A stretch of DNA of 64,000 nucleotides from Nocardia suismassiliense (GCF_900269665.1 NZ_LT985361.1:8326390-8390389), one strand, 5' to 3'. Numbered from the stretch's first letter, positions 32,573-41,693 are shown. Made by a program: numbers and translations. Notes: generated by a model not told the origin, from the letters alone.

Positions 32573-32891
32573 TGGGACTACCTCCTGACGAGTATTGTTT
32601 CGCTTACGCGACATACTGTGCCAATTACGGAACACTCCCGCAACTCAGGAACGCAATGAGGTGCCCCAAAAGCGGGCCAAAAAGCTCGGAAATCACGCCA
32701 TGAGCGGGCGAACATCGAATCTATATGTTTTGCGCCACAGCGCGCACGTCGATCCTCGTGGCCCAAAAATGTAACAGTCGTTAACCTCGGAGTAGGCACT
32801 GCACAGAAGGCTGTCGGCGCCCGCTTCACCTCACGGCGCACCCACAGGTGCGGGTGTCGGCCGCCCAGCCATAGAAAGGAGATCGTTTCTG
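32573..32891. other. 319-bp intergenic region between divergent small genes
   Basis: ACATACTGTGCCAATT (32611-32626) is the reverse complement of the word found before 27714; it lies about 40 bp upstream of the leftward peptide gene. The rest, including an AT-rich stretch near 32765-32790, should hold the promoter of the gene at 32892. No open frame here is convincing. Confidence 0.5.
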
Positions 32892-33071
32892 ATGCGAGAC
32901 AATTCGAAGTCCTTCCGGTGGCGGATACCGGCCGGCATCACACTGGCCGGCGTGATGGCGATCGGCACCATCGGGATTGTCACCGACCTGGATCCGATTC
33001 CACCGATCGACCTCGTACCGGCGGTGGCCCCCACCTCCGACGGGTCGAATGTCGCCGAGGCCCCGCACTGA
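32892..33071 (+). CDS. 59-residue membrane-anchored or exported peptide
   Basis: The product begins MRDNSKSFRWRIPAG, has one hydrophobic segment (ITLAGVMAIGTIGIV) and then a proline-rich, acidic tail (DLDPIPPIDLVP). This looks like a single-pass protein with an external tail, or a short exported peptide. AAAGGAG lies 9-10 nt before ATG 32892. No family recognised. Together with 27714 and 32462 it is one of three small envelope-type genes in this region. Confidence 0.55.
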   Translation: MRDNSKSFRWRIPAGITLAGVMAIGTIGIVTDLDPIPPIDLVPAVAPTSDGSNVAEAPH

Positions 33072-33191
33072 ATTCTGCAGCCGTCGCGATGCCCAGGGTG
33101 GCCTGCACGGGTATGGTCGGGCTTCGGCCGCTGCCGCACAGGAACCGCCTGGTGAAACCACAGGCATCGGCGCTGGTGTCGATGCTGTGAG

Positions 33192-33265
33192 TGCCCCCAG
33201 TCGGACTCGAACCGACACTCGATGGATTTTAAGTCCACTGCCTCTGCCAATTGGGCTATGGGGGC
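33192..33265 (-). tRNA. tRNA-Leu(UAA), short variable arm
   Basis: The 74-nt RNA folds as a standard cloverleaf: acceptor stem GCCCCCA/TGGGGGC, D stem GCC/GGC with the AATTGGCAGA loop, anticodon stem GTGGA/TCCAT with loop CTTAAAA (anticodon UAA), a variable region of only 5 nt, and T stem GTCGG/CCGAC with loop TTCGAGT. The discriminator is A and CCA is not encoded. UAA reads the UUA leucine codon, rare in this GC-rich genome. Leucine tRNAs usually have a long variable arm, so the short one is unusual; I recall a similar 74-nt form in mycobacteria. Confidence 0.9.
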
Positions 33266-33404
33266 GTCCGGGACAGCGTACCGAGTCGTACGGGTGTACC
33301 GGAATTCCGAGTGTTCTAGCTGTGCAACGTGTCGGCATCCTCCTGGAAAAAGTCGGGCATTTGACCAAAGAGTGGGTCGGGGGTGGACACGGGGCGGGTG
33401 GTTG

Positions 33405-34322
33405 TCATCGTCTGGGCGGGAGGGGGATTCGGGTCAGGTCGGTGGCGATGTGGATGGTGCCGGGGAAGTATTTGCGGGCTTCGGTGAGGTGGTCGGTGAG
33501 GTCGCGGTAGCGCTGGGAGAAGTGGGTGAGGACCAGCGTGTCGGTGCCTGCTTCGGCGGCGACTCGGGCGGCCTGGCCCGCGGTGAGGTGGCCGTATTCG
33601 GCGGCGAGGGAGACGTCGGCGTCGAGGAAGGTCGCCTCGATGACGAGCAGGTCGGTGCCTGCGGCGAGTTCGTGCACGCCGTCGCAGAGGCGGGTGTCCA
33701 TGACGAAGGCGAAGCTCTGGCCTGGGCGGTGTTCGCTGACTTCGTCGAGAGTGATGGTGCGTCCGGCTATTTCGAGGTGGCCCTGCTGCTGTAGTCGGCC
33801 GATGACGGGACCGCTGAGCCCGAAGTGCCGCAGGCGGTCGGGCAGGATGCGACGCCCGGCCGGCTCGGTGAGCCGGTAGCCGAAGGTGTCGACCGGGTGG
33901 GACAGCCGGACCGCCGTCACCGCGAACGGCGCGCCGGGGAAGTCCACCGGGCCCGCCGATTCGACCGGGCGGGGGCGCAATTCAGCGCGCTGGTAGTAGG
34001 CGGTGGCGTTGACGAGCCGGTCGTAGTATTCGGCGCCGGAGGCGGGGAAGCACACGTCGACGGGGTGCGGCACCTGGTCGAGACTGATGCGCTGCGCCAC
34101 CCCGGCCAGCCCGAGGCTGTGATCGCCGTGGAAATGGGTGATCGCAATCCGGGTGAGGTCGGTGGCCGACACCCCGGCATAGGTCATCTGCCGCTGCGTC
34201 CCCTCCCCCGGATCGAACAGCACCCCTTCGTCGTCCCAGAGCAGCAGATATCCATTGTGGTTGCGCTGCTTGGTCGGCACCTGACTGGCGGTCCCGAGGA
34301 CGACGAGCTCGCGCTGCGACAC
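33405..34322 (-). CDS. rnz: RNase Z-like metallo-beta-lactamase fold hydrolase
   Basis: The 305-residue protein has the beta-lactamase-fold zinc motif in ITHFHGDHSLGLAG, an early VLGTASQVPTKQRN (the RNase Z N-terminal motif), DPGEGTQRQM, and a late VLTHFSQRY with the extra histidine. RNase Z trims tRNA 3' ends, which fits the nearby tRNA gene without encoded CCA, although the tRNA lies downstream on the same strand by chance. GTG 34322 follows TAGCGT and 7 nt, a leaderless arrangement; longer frames to 34406 lack conservation. Confidence 0.88.
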   Translation of the reverse strand: MSQRELVVLGTASQVPTKQRNHNGYLLLWDDEGVLFDPGEGTQRQMTYAGVSATDLTRIAITHFHGDHSLGLAGVAQRISLDQVPHPVDVCFPASGAEYYDRLVNATAYYQRAELRPRPVESAGPVDFPGAPFAVTAVRLSHPVDTFGYRLTEPAGRRILPDRLRHFGLSGPVIGRLQQQGHLEIAGRTITLDEVSEHRPGQSFAFVMDTRLCDGVHELAAGTDLLVIEATFLDADVSLAAEYGHLTAGQAARVAAEAGTDTLVLTHFSQRYRDLTDHLTEARKYFPGTIHIATDLTRIPLPPRR

Positions 34323-34430
34323 CCTGGCCACGCTACCGCCCACCTCGGGCCGCCAGCGCATCCCCAGTTGGACGAGTGGCACACCAGGGAGCTCGCGATG
34401 CTCCACGACCGGGTGCCACTCGTCGGCCCA

Positions 34431-35927
34431 CTACTCGACGGGGGTGTTGCGCAGCACCGAGTGCCTGCGGCTGTAGGCGAAGTAGATGAGGAACCCGAGC
34501 GCCATCCAGACCAGGAAGCGCAGCCACGTCTCCACCGACAGATTCAGCATCAGCCACAGGCAGGCGAGGACGCCGAGGATCGGGACGACCGGCACCCACG
34601 GAACGCGGAAGCCGCGCGGCAGGTCGGGGCGGGTGCGGCGCAGCACGAGCACGCCGATCGAGACCAGCACGAAGGCGAACAGCGTGCCGATGTTGACCAT
34701 CTCCTCCAGCGTGCCGAAGTCGACGAACCCGGCGAGCAGCGCGCAGACCACGCCGACGATCGCGGTGATCCGCACCGGCGTGCCGTGCTTGCCGGTGTGC
34801 GCCAGTTTGCGCGGCATCAGCCCGTCGCGCGCCATGGCGAACAGCACCCGGGTCTGCCCGAGGAACATCACCATGACCACGGTGGTGAGTCCGGCGAGCG
34901 CGCCGATGGAGATGATGTTCTTCACCCAGGTGTCGCCGTGGATCGCGAAAGCCGTTGCCAGCGTGGCGTTCTCACCGGCCAGATCGGTGTAGGGCACCAT
35001 GCCGGTGAGCACCAGCGACACCGCGACATACAGGATGGTGACGATGAGCAGCGAGCCGAGGATGCCGCGCGGCACCGCCTTCTGCGGGTTCTTGGTCTCC
35101 TCAGCGGTGGTGGCGACGACGTCGAAGCCGATGAACGCGAAGAACACCAGGCTGGCCGCGGCGAGCAGGCCGTACCAGCCGAAGCTGCTGTGCCCGGCGC
35201 CGGTCAGGAAGGAGAACAGCGACTGGCGCAGGCCGTCGCCCTCGGCGCCCGGCTGGGACGGCGGAATGTAGGGCTTCAGGTTCTCCGACTTGAAGTAGGT
35301 GATGCCGACGATCAGCACGAGCGCGATCACGGCCAGCTTGATGGCGACGGCCACCGCCGACACCCGCGAGGACACCTTGGTCCCGGTCGCCAGCAGCACA
35401 CCGAGGATGGCGATCAGCAGGACCGCGCCCCAGTCGAAGGACACCGAGCCGATGTGCACGACCGGCGTCGTGCCCATCACCTCACCGAGGTACTGCGACC
35501 AGCCCTTGGCCACCACCGAGGTGGCGAGCGCGAATTCCAGGATCAGGTCCCAGCCGATGATCCACGCGACGAGTTCACCGAAGGTGGCGTAGGAGAACGT
35601 GTACGCGCTGCCTGCCACCGGAACCGTCGAGGCGAATTCGGCGTAGCAGAGCGCGGTCAGCCCGCAGGCGATCGCGGCGAAGACGAACGCCAGCGACACC
35701 GACGGTCCGGCGACGTTGCCCGCGGTGCGTGCGGTGAGCGTGAAGATGCCCGCGCCGATCACCACCGCGACGCCGAAGACGGTGAGGTCCCAGGCGGTCA
35801 GGTCCTTGCGGAGTTTCGAATCCGGTTCGTCGGTGTCCTTGATCGATTGCTCGACCGATTTGGTGCGGAACAACCCGCCCCATGGACTTCCCTGTCCGGT
35901 TGCGTCGTCGACCTTTTCGATCGCCAC
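34431..35927 (-). CDS. APC-family cationic amino acid permease
   Basis: The 498-residue permease has about 12-14 membrane helices after a hydrophilic N terminus (RTKSVEQSIKDTDEPDSKLR). It carries the APC start GVAVVIGAGIFTLTA, the AGSAYTFSYATFGE loop, and FFAFIGFDVVATTAEE typical of the CAT subgroup. Substrates of this group are amino acids, often cationic; the exact one is unknown. GTG 35927 is preceded by AGGAGAAGG and preferred to ATG 35951. It follows the POT gene on the same strand, suggesting a nutrient-uptake pair. Confidence 0.88.
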   Translation of the reverse strand: MAIEKVDDATGQGSPWGGLFRTKSVEQSIKDTDEPDSKLRKDLTAWDLTVFGVAVVIGAGIFTLTARTAGNVAGPSVSLAFVFAAIACGLTALCYAEFASTVPVAGSAYTFSYATFGELVAWIIGWDLILEFALATSVVAKGWSQYLGEVMGTTPVVHIGSVSFDWGAVLLIAILGVLLATGTKVSSRVSAVAVAIKLAVIALVLIVGITYFKSENLKPYIPPSQPGAEGDGLRQSLFSFLTGAGHSSFGWYGLLAAASLVFFAFIGFDVVATTAEETKNPQKAVPRGILGSLLIVTILYVAVSLVLTGMVPYTDLAGENATLATAFAIHGDTWVKNIISIGALAGLTTVVMVMFLGQTRVLFAMARDGLMPRKLAHTGKHGTPVRITAIVGVVCALLAGFVDFGTLEEMVNIGTLFAFVLVSIGVLVLRRTRPDLPRGFRVPWVPVVPILGVLACLWLMLNLSVETWLRFLVWMALGFLIYFAYSRRHSVLRNTPVE

Positions 35928-35983
35928 ACCTTCTCCTCTACCTCTGGTCATGCTGTCGAACCCGTCTATGCCCGGCTGGCGGC

Positions 35984-37450
35984 TTAATGCACACCCGCCA
36001 TGTGCCTGCTGATCCGCGGCGCGATGGCGGCCACGATCAGTCCGGCGCAGACCGCGACGGCGCCGGTGATTCCGAAGTAGGCGATTTCGTGGTCTTGGTC
36101 ATAGAACCGAGCCAAAGTACCCGACATCGACGTGCCGATGCCAACCGAGAAAAAGTACAGCGCCATCATCTGTGCCCGGAAAGCTTCCGGTGCGAGCTGG
36201 GTGGTCACCGCAAGACCGATCGGTGAGAGCAGCAGCTCCGACACCGCGAATCCGGCCAGGACGGCGACGATGAGCAGGATCGGCACGTGCTGTCCGGTGA
36301 TGAACGACAGCGGCACGAACAGCATGAACGCGAGTCCCATGCCGATCACGCCGAGCGCGAATTTGCGCGGCGTGCTGGGCGCGCGCGAGCCGAGCTTGGT
36401 CCACATGATGGCGAACAGCGGCGAGAGCGTGATGATCCAGACCGGCTCGACCGAACTGATCCAGTTCGACGGGGCGGTCCAGCCGAAGATGCGCCAGTCG
36501 ATCCGTTCGTCGGAGTAGACCGTGAGCACCGTGAAGATCTGCTGGAACAGCGACCAGAACACGGCGTTGGCGATGAACAGCGGGATGAACGCGCGCACCC
36601 GGCTGCGCTCGATCGGGGTCACCTTGGCGCTGGTCAGCATCACGATGAAGTAGATAATGGCGGCGACGGCGATGACGCCGGTGGTCACGTCGGGCAGATT
36701 GTCCAGGGTCACCAGGCCGGTCGTGAAGACCAGGGAGACCAGCAACGCGGCGGCGGCAAGCAGGCCGATCAGCGGGCTGATCGCGCTGCGCGGCAACGGG
36801 TTCGGCACCTCCTGGCCGTGCGTGCCGAGATTGCGCCGGAACACGACGTACTGGATGAGCCCGAGCGCCATGCCGATGGCGGCGGCGCCGAACGCGTAGT
36901 GGAAGCCGAGGTGGTCGCGCAGCAGGCCGGTGAGCAACGGACCGCTGAACGCGCCGAGGTTGATGCCGAGGTAGAACAGCGTGAACCCGCCGTCCGCGCG
37001 CGCGTCACCCTTCGGATAGAGCGTGCCGAGCAGCGAGGACGCGTTCGCCTTGAGCGCGCCGCTGCCGAGCGCGACGAGTACCAGGCCGACGCCGACACCG
37101 GTCAGGCCGGGCAGCACGGCCAGCGCGATATGGCCGGCCATCACCACCACGCCGCCGTAGAACACCGTGCGTTCCATGCCGAGCAGCCGGTCGGCGATCC
37201 AGCCACCGAGCACGGTGGACAGATAGACCAGGCCGCCGTAGGCGCCGACGATGCCGACACCGGTGCTCTGGGCGAGCCCGAGCCCGCCGTCGGTGGTCGA
37301 GTAGTACAGGTAGTAGCCGAGGATGCTGACCATGCCGTAGTACGAGAACCGTTCCCACAGTTCGACTCCGAAGAGGTTGGTCAACCCGATCGGGTGACCG
37401 AAGACGGTACGTCCGGCAATCGGTGAATCAGCCGTTTTCACTTCCGACAT
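35984..37450 (-). CDS. POT/PTR2 family proton-coupled oligopeptide transporter
   Basis: The 488-residue transporter has the ExxER motif in ELWERFSYYGM on helix 1, and the PTR2 signature FYLGINLGAFSGPLLTGLL, with about 14 membrane helices. POT proteins import di- and tripeptides with protons. ATG 37450 starts MSEVKTADS, just before the first helix. It is divergent from an SRPBCC gene and precedes the APC permease gene by 56 bp on the same strand. Confidence 0.9.
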   Translation of the reverse strand: MSEVKTADSPIAGRTVFGHPIGLTNLFGVELWERFSYYGMVSILGYYLYYSTTDGGLGLAQSTGVGIVGAYGGLVYLSTVLGGWIADRLLGMERTVFYGGVVVMAGHIALAVLPGLTGVGVGLVLVALGSGALKANASSLLGTLYPKGDARADGGFTLFYLGINLGAFSGPLLTGLLRDHLGFHYAFGAAAIGMALGLIQYVVFRRNLGTHGQEVPNPLPRSAISPLIGLLAAAALLVSLVFTTGLVTLDNLPDVTTGVIAVAAIIYFIVMLTSAKVTPIERSRVRAFIPLFIANAVFWSLFQQIFTVLTVYSDERIDWRIFGWTAPSNWISSVEPVWIITLSPLFAIMWTKLGSRAPSTPRKFALGVIGMGLAFMLFVPLSFITGQHVPILLIVAVLAGFAVSELLLSPIGLAVTTQLAPEAFRAQMMALYFFSVGIGTSMSGTLARFYDQDHEIAYFGITGAVAVCAGLIVAAIAPRISRHMAGVH

Positions 37451-37654
37451 CCTCAGACCTTCCCATGTTTGCGACGATTCTTCGGCATCAACACCGAAAT
37501 CTCGAAGATCCTCGCAGCGTCGCGCCCGGTTGCGGATCGTGCCAGACTGCATAATCGAGCGTTTCCTCAGGCCCGCCCTGGGCATCCGGGAACAACACGC
37601 CGCAGCCGAGTCCCCGCCACGGCGACCCCGTCGGACGACGAAAGTGACGCACGG

Positions 37655-38110
37655 ATGGAACCGATAGAGATCACGGTCCCCGCCTCGGTGGCGGATACGT
37701 TCGCAGTGCTGGCCGACGGCTGGCTGTACCCGCTCTGGGTGGTCGGCGCCTCGCATATCCGCGATGTCGATGCGGGCTGGCCCGCGGTGGGCACCCGCAT
37801 CCACCACAGCGTCGGTCCCTGGCCGCTGAACCTGTCCGACACCACCAAGGTCCGTGAGGTGGATCCGCCGCGAATGATCGAGCTGGAGGCGCGGCTGTGG
37901 CCGGTCGGTTCGGCCTGGATCCGGCTGGAGCTGAGCGAGGTGACCCCCGAGAGCACCCGGATCAGCATGTTCGAACGCGCGATCAGCGGCCCGGCCGCAT
38001 TGGTGCCCGACATAGTCCAGGCGCAGCTGCTGGTACCGCGCAACAAGGAGTCACTGTCCAGGCTGGCGGACCTGGTGGCCGGTCGAGCGCGAGAAAGCAA
38101 GTCGTCGTAG
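37655..38110 (+). CDS. SRPBCC-superfamily (START-like) protein
   Basis: The 151-residue protein begins EPIEITVPASVADTFAVLAD and contains WVVGASHIRDVD and a terminal helix (KESLSRLADLVAGRA): the helix-grip fold with a hydrophobic pocket. Polyketide cyclase/dehydrase-like proteins of this group bind lipids or ligands, or act in catalysis; function here unknown. It is convergent with ppx (stops 19 bp apart). ATG 37655 matches the start of the fold. Confidence 0.75.
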   Translation: MEPIEITVPASVADTFAVLADGWLYPLWVVGASHIRDVDAGWPAVGTRIHHSVGPWPLNLSDTTKVREVDPPRMIELEARLWPVGSAWIRLELSEVTPESTRISMFERAISGPAALVPDIVQAQLLVPRNKESLSRLADLVAGRARESKSS

Positions 38111-38129
38111 GCAACCGGCGCTCAACGCA

Positions 38130-39077
38130 CTACGCGATGGACAGCGCGATCCCGTCGAGGATGTCGTGTTCGGAGACGACGAGCTCGGAAATGCCCGCGC
38201 GGCGCGCCAATTCGTCGGCGAGCACCTCGGCGATGACGGCGCCGCCGCCGATCACGTCGACGCGGCCCGGGTGCATGGGGCCGAGGGCGGCGCGCTCGTC
38301 GTGCGTCATGGCGACCAGGCGATCACACACGGCGCGCAGCTGATCCAACGTGAGGCGAGTGAGATGCACCTTCGCCGAGTCGTATTCGGGCAGATCGAGG
38401 GCGACCGCGGCCAGCGTGGTCATGGTGCCCGCGACGCCGACCCAGGTGCGCGCGCCGGTGACGGGCACCTTCGCGAAGGCTTCGGCTAGTCGCTCGGCGG
38501 CGAATTCTCTTGCGGCGCTGACCTGTTCGGCGGTCGGCGGATTGCCGGGCAGGCAGCGTTCGGTGATCCGGACACAGCCGATGTCGGCGGAGTAGGCGGC
38601 CTGCACGCCGTCGCTGTCGCCGAAGACCAGCTCGGTCGAGCCGCCGCCGAGATCGACCACGACGAAAGGCCCTGCCTCACTGGACAGTTCGCCGATCGCA
38701 CCGGCGAACGACAGCCGCGCCTCCTCGTCGCCGGTGATCACCTCGGCCTCGGCGCCCGGCACCACGGTGCCGAGTTCGGCGCGGGCCATGGCGAAGAAGT
38801 CCTCGCGGTTGGCCGCGTCGCGGGTGGCGGAGGTGGCGGTCATCCGCACCCGGCCGACGCCGGTCTCCCGCATCAACGCCACGTAGTCGGCCAACGCGAC
38901 CCGGGTGCGCTCGATCGCTTCCGGCGCCAGCGAACCGGTCGCGTCCACGCCCTGGCCGAGGCGCACGATCCGCATCTCGCGGTGCACGTCGGCGAGCCGG
39001 CCGTCGGCGAGCACGTCGGCGATCAATAGCCGGATGGAGTTGGTTCCGCAATCGACGGCGGCTACCCGATCACTCAT
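38130..39077 (-). CDS. ppx: Exopolyphosphatase/pppGpp phosphohydrolase, Ppx/GppA family
   Basis: The 315-residue protein has the ASKHA-fold motifs of Ppx/GppA: AAVDCGTNSIRLLIAD, VRMTATSATRDAANR and VVVDLGGGSTELVFGD. It is a short, two-domain form as in mycobacterial Ppx proteins, which degrade short-chain polyphosphate or pppGpp. It overlaps DUF501 by ATGA (39074-39077), closing the operon eno/ftsB/DUF501/ppx. Which substrate it prefers cannot be read from the sequence. Confidence 0.88.
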   Translation of the reverse strand: MSDRVAAVDCGTNSIRLLIADVLADGRLADVHREMRIVRLGQGVDATGSLAPEAIERTRVALADYVALMRETGVGRVRMTATSATRDAANREDFFAMARAELGTVVPGAEAEVITGDEEARLSFAGAIGELSSEAGPFVVVDLGGGSTELVFGDSDGVQAAYSADIGCVRITERCLPGNPPTAEQVSAAREFAAERLAEAFAKVPVTGARTWVGVAGTMTTLAAVALDLPEYDSAKVHLTRLTLDQLRAVCDRLVAMTHDERAALGPMHPGRVDVIGGGAVIAEVLADELARRAGISELVVSEHDILDGIALSIA

Positions 39078-39610
39078 GCCCTGTGCTCCGCTTCGTCGAT
39101 GCCGGTCCGCTCGTACTTCGGCCAGTCGGCCGGAATCGCGGTACCGCGCAACCCATTGTCGGCGGCCAGCGCCACCGCCTCGTCACCGAACGGATTCACG
39201 CCGGGCCCCTTGGCCAGCGCATGCGCGATCAGCACGTGCAGGCACTTCACCCGCTCCGGCATCCCGCCGCCGGTGAAATCGGTACCCAGCGACTCGATCT
39301 CGTTCCGCTCGGCCAGATAGCTCTCGTGCGCGGCGCGGTAGGCCGCGGCCAATTCCTGGTCGCCGCTGAGCCGTTCGGTCATCTCGCGCATCACGCCCGC
39401 GGATTCCTGCCTGCTCGCCTCGGCGGTGAGCCGCGGGTCGGTCAGGTAGTACAGGGTGGGGAACGGGGTGCCGTCGGGCAGGCGCGGCGCGGTTTTCACG
39501 ACGGCCGGGATCCCGTCCGGGGTGCGATAAGCGACGGCGAGCACGCCGCGTGGTTCGCGGCCGAGCTGCTTGGCGATGATCGCGAGATCCTGGTCGTTCG
39601 GCGCTGTCAC
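39074..39610 (-). CDS. DUF501 family protein
   Basis: The 178-residue protein is the DUF501 member of the conserved eno-ftsB-DUF501-ppx cluster. Typical segments are DLAIIAKQLGREPRGVLAVA, FPTLYYLTDPRL and FTGGGMPERVKCLHVLIAHA. The cysteine in VKCLH is a conserved family feature. The family has no known function. Both ends overlap neighbours: GTG 39610 overlaps the ftsB stop (GTGA) and its TGA overlaps the ppx ATG, so the three proteins are translationally coupled. Confidence 0.85.
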   Translation of the reverse strand: MTAPNDQDLAIIAKQLGREPRGVLAVAYRTPDGIPAVVKTAPRLPDGTPFPTLYYLTDPRLTAEASRQESAGVMREMTERLSGDQELAAAYRAAHESYLAERNEIESLGTDFTGGGMPERVKCLHVLIAHALAKGPGVNPFGDEAVALAADNGLRGTAIPADWPKYERTGIDEAEHRA

Positions 39611-40278
39611 CTGGGTCCTTCCGGTCCTGGCGGCGGCCCGGCAGGCGGCAGGCCGGGCGCCGGCGTCTGCTCGGCCGCGGGGGCGGGTTGTGGTTCGGAG
39701 ATGCTGCGCCACAGTTCGGTGTACCAGGGGTCCGGTTCCCGTGACTTGGTCGCGGCGGTCGGTGCGGCGGGCGCCTCGATGCCGGGCACCTGCACGATGT
39801 AGGGGGTCTCGCCGGGCAGTACCAGCCGCAGCCGGTCGCGTGCCTCGGAGCGGATGTAGGCCGGATCCTGTTGCTGCGCACGGCGATCCCGCAGCCGCGC
39901 GAGGTCGGCCTCCAGGTCCTTGCGCTGCTGCGCGAGCTGCGAAGCCTCGGCCCGCTGGGTGAAGTACGTGCGCATCGGCACGGCCAGCGTGAGCGCGAGC
40001 GCGCACACCACGATGGCGAGGACGACCGCCTTGCCGGTGGACAGACCTAAAATCGTGCGGTCGTGCTTGTCCGCGCCGTGGCCGCTGGTGCGCAACCCGC
40101 CCTTCTGCGGCCCGGCCTTCTTGTCCTCCGACCGCCTGCGCGCGGTGCGTTTTACCGCGGCAGGGCGGGCGGCCGTCTCCGTATCGGATCCGGCCTTGGG
40201 CCGCGAAGTGGCGGAACGCGACGTGCGGCGGTCCCCACGCCCGGCTGGACTGGTACCTCGCGCACGTCGCTCCGTCAT
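39607..40278 (-). CDS. ftsB: Septum formation initiator FtsB/DivIC
   Basis: The 223-residue protein has a basic, low-complexity cytoplasmic N terminus (about 75 residues), one membrane helix (VVLAIVVCALALTLAVP), a coiled coil (ASQLAQQRKDLEADLARLRD) and the ARDRLRLVLPGE segment typical of FtsB. The periplasmic tail is Pro-rich. FtsB bridges FtsL and FtsQ in the divisome. It lies 16 bp after eno as in mycobacteria (Rv1023-Rv1024 type order, from memory). Confidence 0.88.
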   Translation of the reverse strand: MTERRARGTSPAGRGDRRTSRSATSRPKAGSDTETAARPAAVKRTARRRSEDKKAGPQKGGLRTSGHGADKHDRTILGLSTGKAVVLAIVVCALALTLAVPMRTYFTQRAEASQLAQQRKDLEADLARLRDRRAQQQDPAYIRSEARDRLRLVLPGETPYIVQVPGIEAPAAPTAATKSREPDPWYTELWRSISEPQPAPAAEQTPAPGLPPAGPPPGPEGPR

Positions 40279-40294
40279 TACGTCCCCTGTTTGA

Positions 40295-41581
40295 CTAACC
40301 CTCGAATACGAAGCGCGGGAACGCGACGTCCCCGGCGTACCGTGCGGAATCACCGAGGGCGTCCTCGATGCGCAGCAGCTGGTTGTACTTGGCGACGCGC
40401 TCGCTGCGCGCGGGCGCACCGGTCTTGATCTGACCGCTGCCCACCGCGACCGCGAGGTCGGCGATGGTGGTGTCCTCGGTCTCGCCGGAGCGGTGGCTCA
40501 TCATCGTCTTGTAGCCGTTGCGGTGCGCGAGCTCCACGGCGTCCAAAGTCTCGGTGAGCGTGCCGATCTGGTTGACCTTCACCAGCAGCGCGTTCGCGGC
40601 GCCCTTGGCGATGCCCTCTTCGAGCCGCTCCGGGTTGGTGACGAACAGGTCGTCGCCGACGATCTGGATCTTCTCGCCGATCTCGTCGGTGAGCGAGACC
40701 CAGCCGTCCCAGTCGTCCTCCGACAGCGGGTCCTCGATGGAGACCAGCGGGTAGGAAGCGAGCAGTTCGGCGTAGAACTGGGTCATTTCGGCGGCGCTGC
40801 GCACACTGCCCTCGAACTTGTAACCGCTGCCCGTGGTGTAGAACTCGGTGGCCGCGACGTCGAGCGCCAGCGCGACATCGCTGCCGAGCTTCAGGCCGGT
40901 CTTGCCGATGGCGACGCTGATCAGGTCGAGCGCCTCGCGGGTGCCGGCCACGTCGGGGGCGAAGCCGCCCTCGTCACCGAGGCCGGTGGCCAGGCCCTTG
41001 GACTTCAGTTCGGCCTTGAGCGCGTGGTACACCTCGGCACCCCAGCGCAGCGCCTCCTTGAAGGTGGGCGCGCCGATCGGGGCGACCATGAATTCCTGGA
41101 CGTCCACGCTGGTGTCGGCGTGCGCGCCGCCGTTGAGGATGTTCATCATCGGCACCGGAAGCACGTGCGCGTTCGGGCCACCGAGGTAGCGGAACAGCTC
41201 CAGGCCGGAGGACTCGGCGGCGGCGCGAGCCACCGCGAGCGAGACACCGAGCAGGGCGTTCGCGCCGAGGCGGGACTTGTCCGGGGTGCCGTCCAGATCC
41301 AGCAGCACCTGGTCGACGGTGCGCTGCTCGACCGCGTCCAGGCCGATGACGGCCGGCGCGATCTCGTCGAGCACACCCTCGACGGCCTTCTGTCCGCCCT
41401 TGCCGCCGTAGCGGTCGCCGCCGTCACGCAGCTCGACGGCCTCGTGCTCGCCGGTCGAGGCGCCGGAGGGCACGGCGGCCCGGGTCAGGGTGCCGTCGTC
41501 GAGGGCGATCTCGACCTCGACAGTGGGGTTTCCGCGAGAATCCAGGATCTCGCGAGCTCCGACCTGTTCGATGATGGCCAC
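40295..41581 (-). CDS. eno: Enolase
   Basis: The 428-residue enzyme is full length. It starts AIIEQVGAREILDSRGNPTV, has the catalytic loop SGASTGEHEA, the metal-binding region SIEDPLSEDDWDGW and the signature LLVKVNQIGTLTET with the catalytic lysine, followed by SHRSGETEDT. Enolase converts 2-phosphoglycerate to phosphoenolpyruvate in the cytoplasm. It is followed by ftsB and preceded by the lpqU-like gene on the same strand. Confidence 0.97.
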   Translation of the reverse strand: MAIIEQVGAREILDSRGNPTVEVEIALDDGTLTRAAVPSGASTGEHEAVELRDGGDRYGGKGGQKAVEGVLDEIAPAVIGLDAVEQRTVDQVLLDLDGTPDKSRLGANALLGVSLAVARAAAESSGLELFRYLGGPNAHVLPVPMMNILNGGAHADTSVDVQEFMVAPIGAPTFKEALRWGAEVYHALKAELKSKGLATGLGDEGGFAPDVAGTREALDLISVAIGKTGLKLGSDVALALDVAATEFYTTGSGYKFEGSVRSAAEMTQFYAELLASYPLVSIEDPLSEDDWDGWVSLTDEIGEKIQIVGDDLFVTNPERLEEGIAKGAANALLVKVNQIGTLTETLDAVELAHRNGYKTMMSHRSGETEDTTIADLAVAVGSGQIKTGAPARSERVAKYNQLLRIEDALGDSARYAGDVAFPRFVFEG

Positions 41582-41693
41582 GAAAACGACACTCCTTCGG
41601 CTGCAGGCACGGTGGGTCTTACGGGAATTGCCGTGCGCTGCGAGCCTGGCCTCCGCCGAGCCGAGCGGGTAACCGGCACTCCGGTGCCGCAGC

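Noticed and set aside
32578..32841. 87-residue minus frame between the two small genes
   Set aside because: It would cover the promoter motif and ribosome site of the 36-residue gene, and its composition is random-like.
33825..35987. 720-residue open frame on the + strand opposite the RNase Z and APC genes
   Set aside because: Composition is that of antisense GC-rich DNA, and the opposite strand has well-conserved families.
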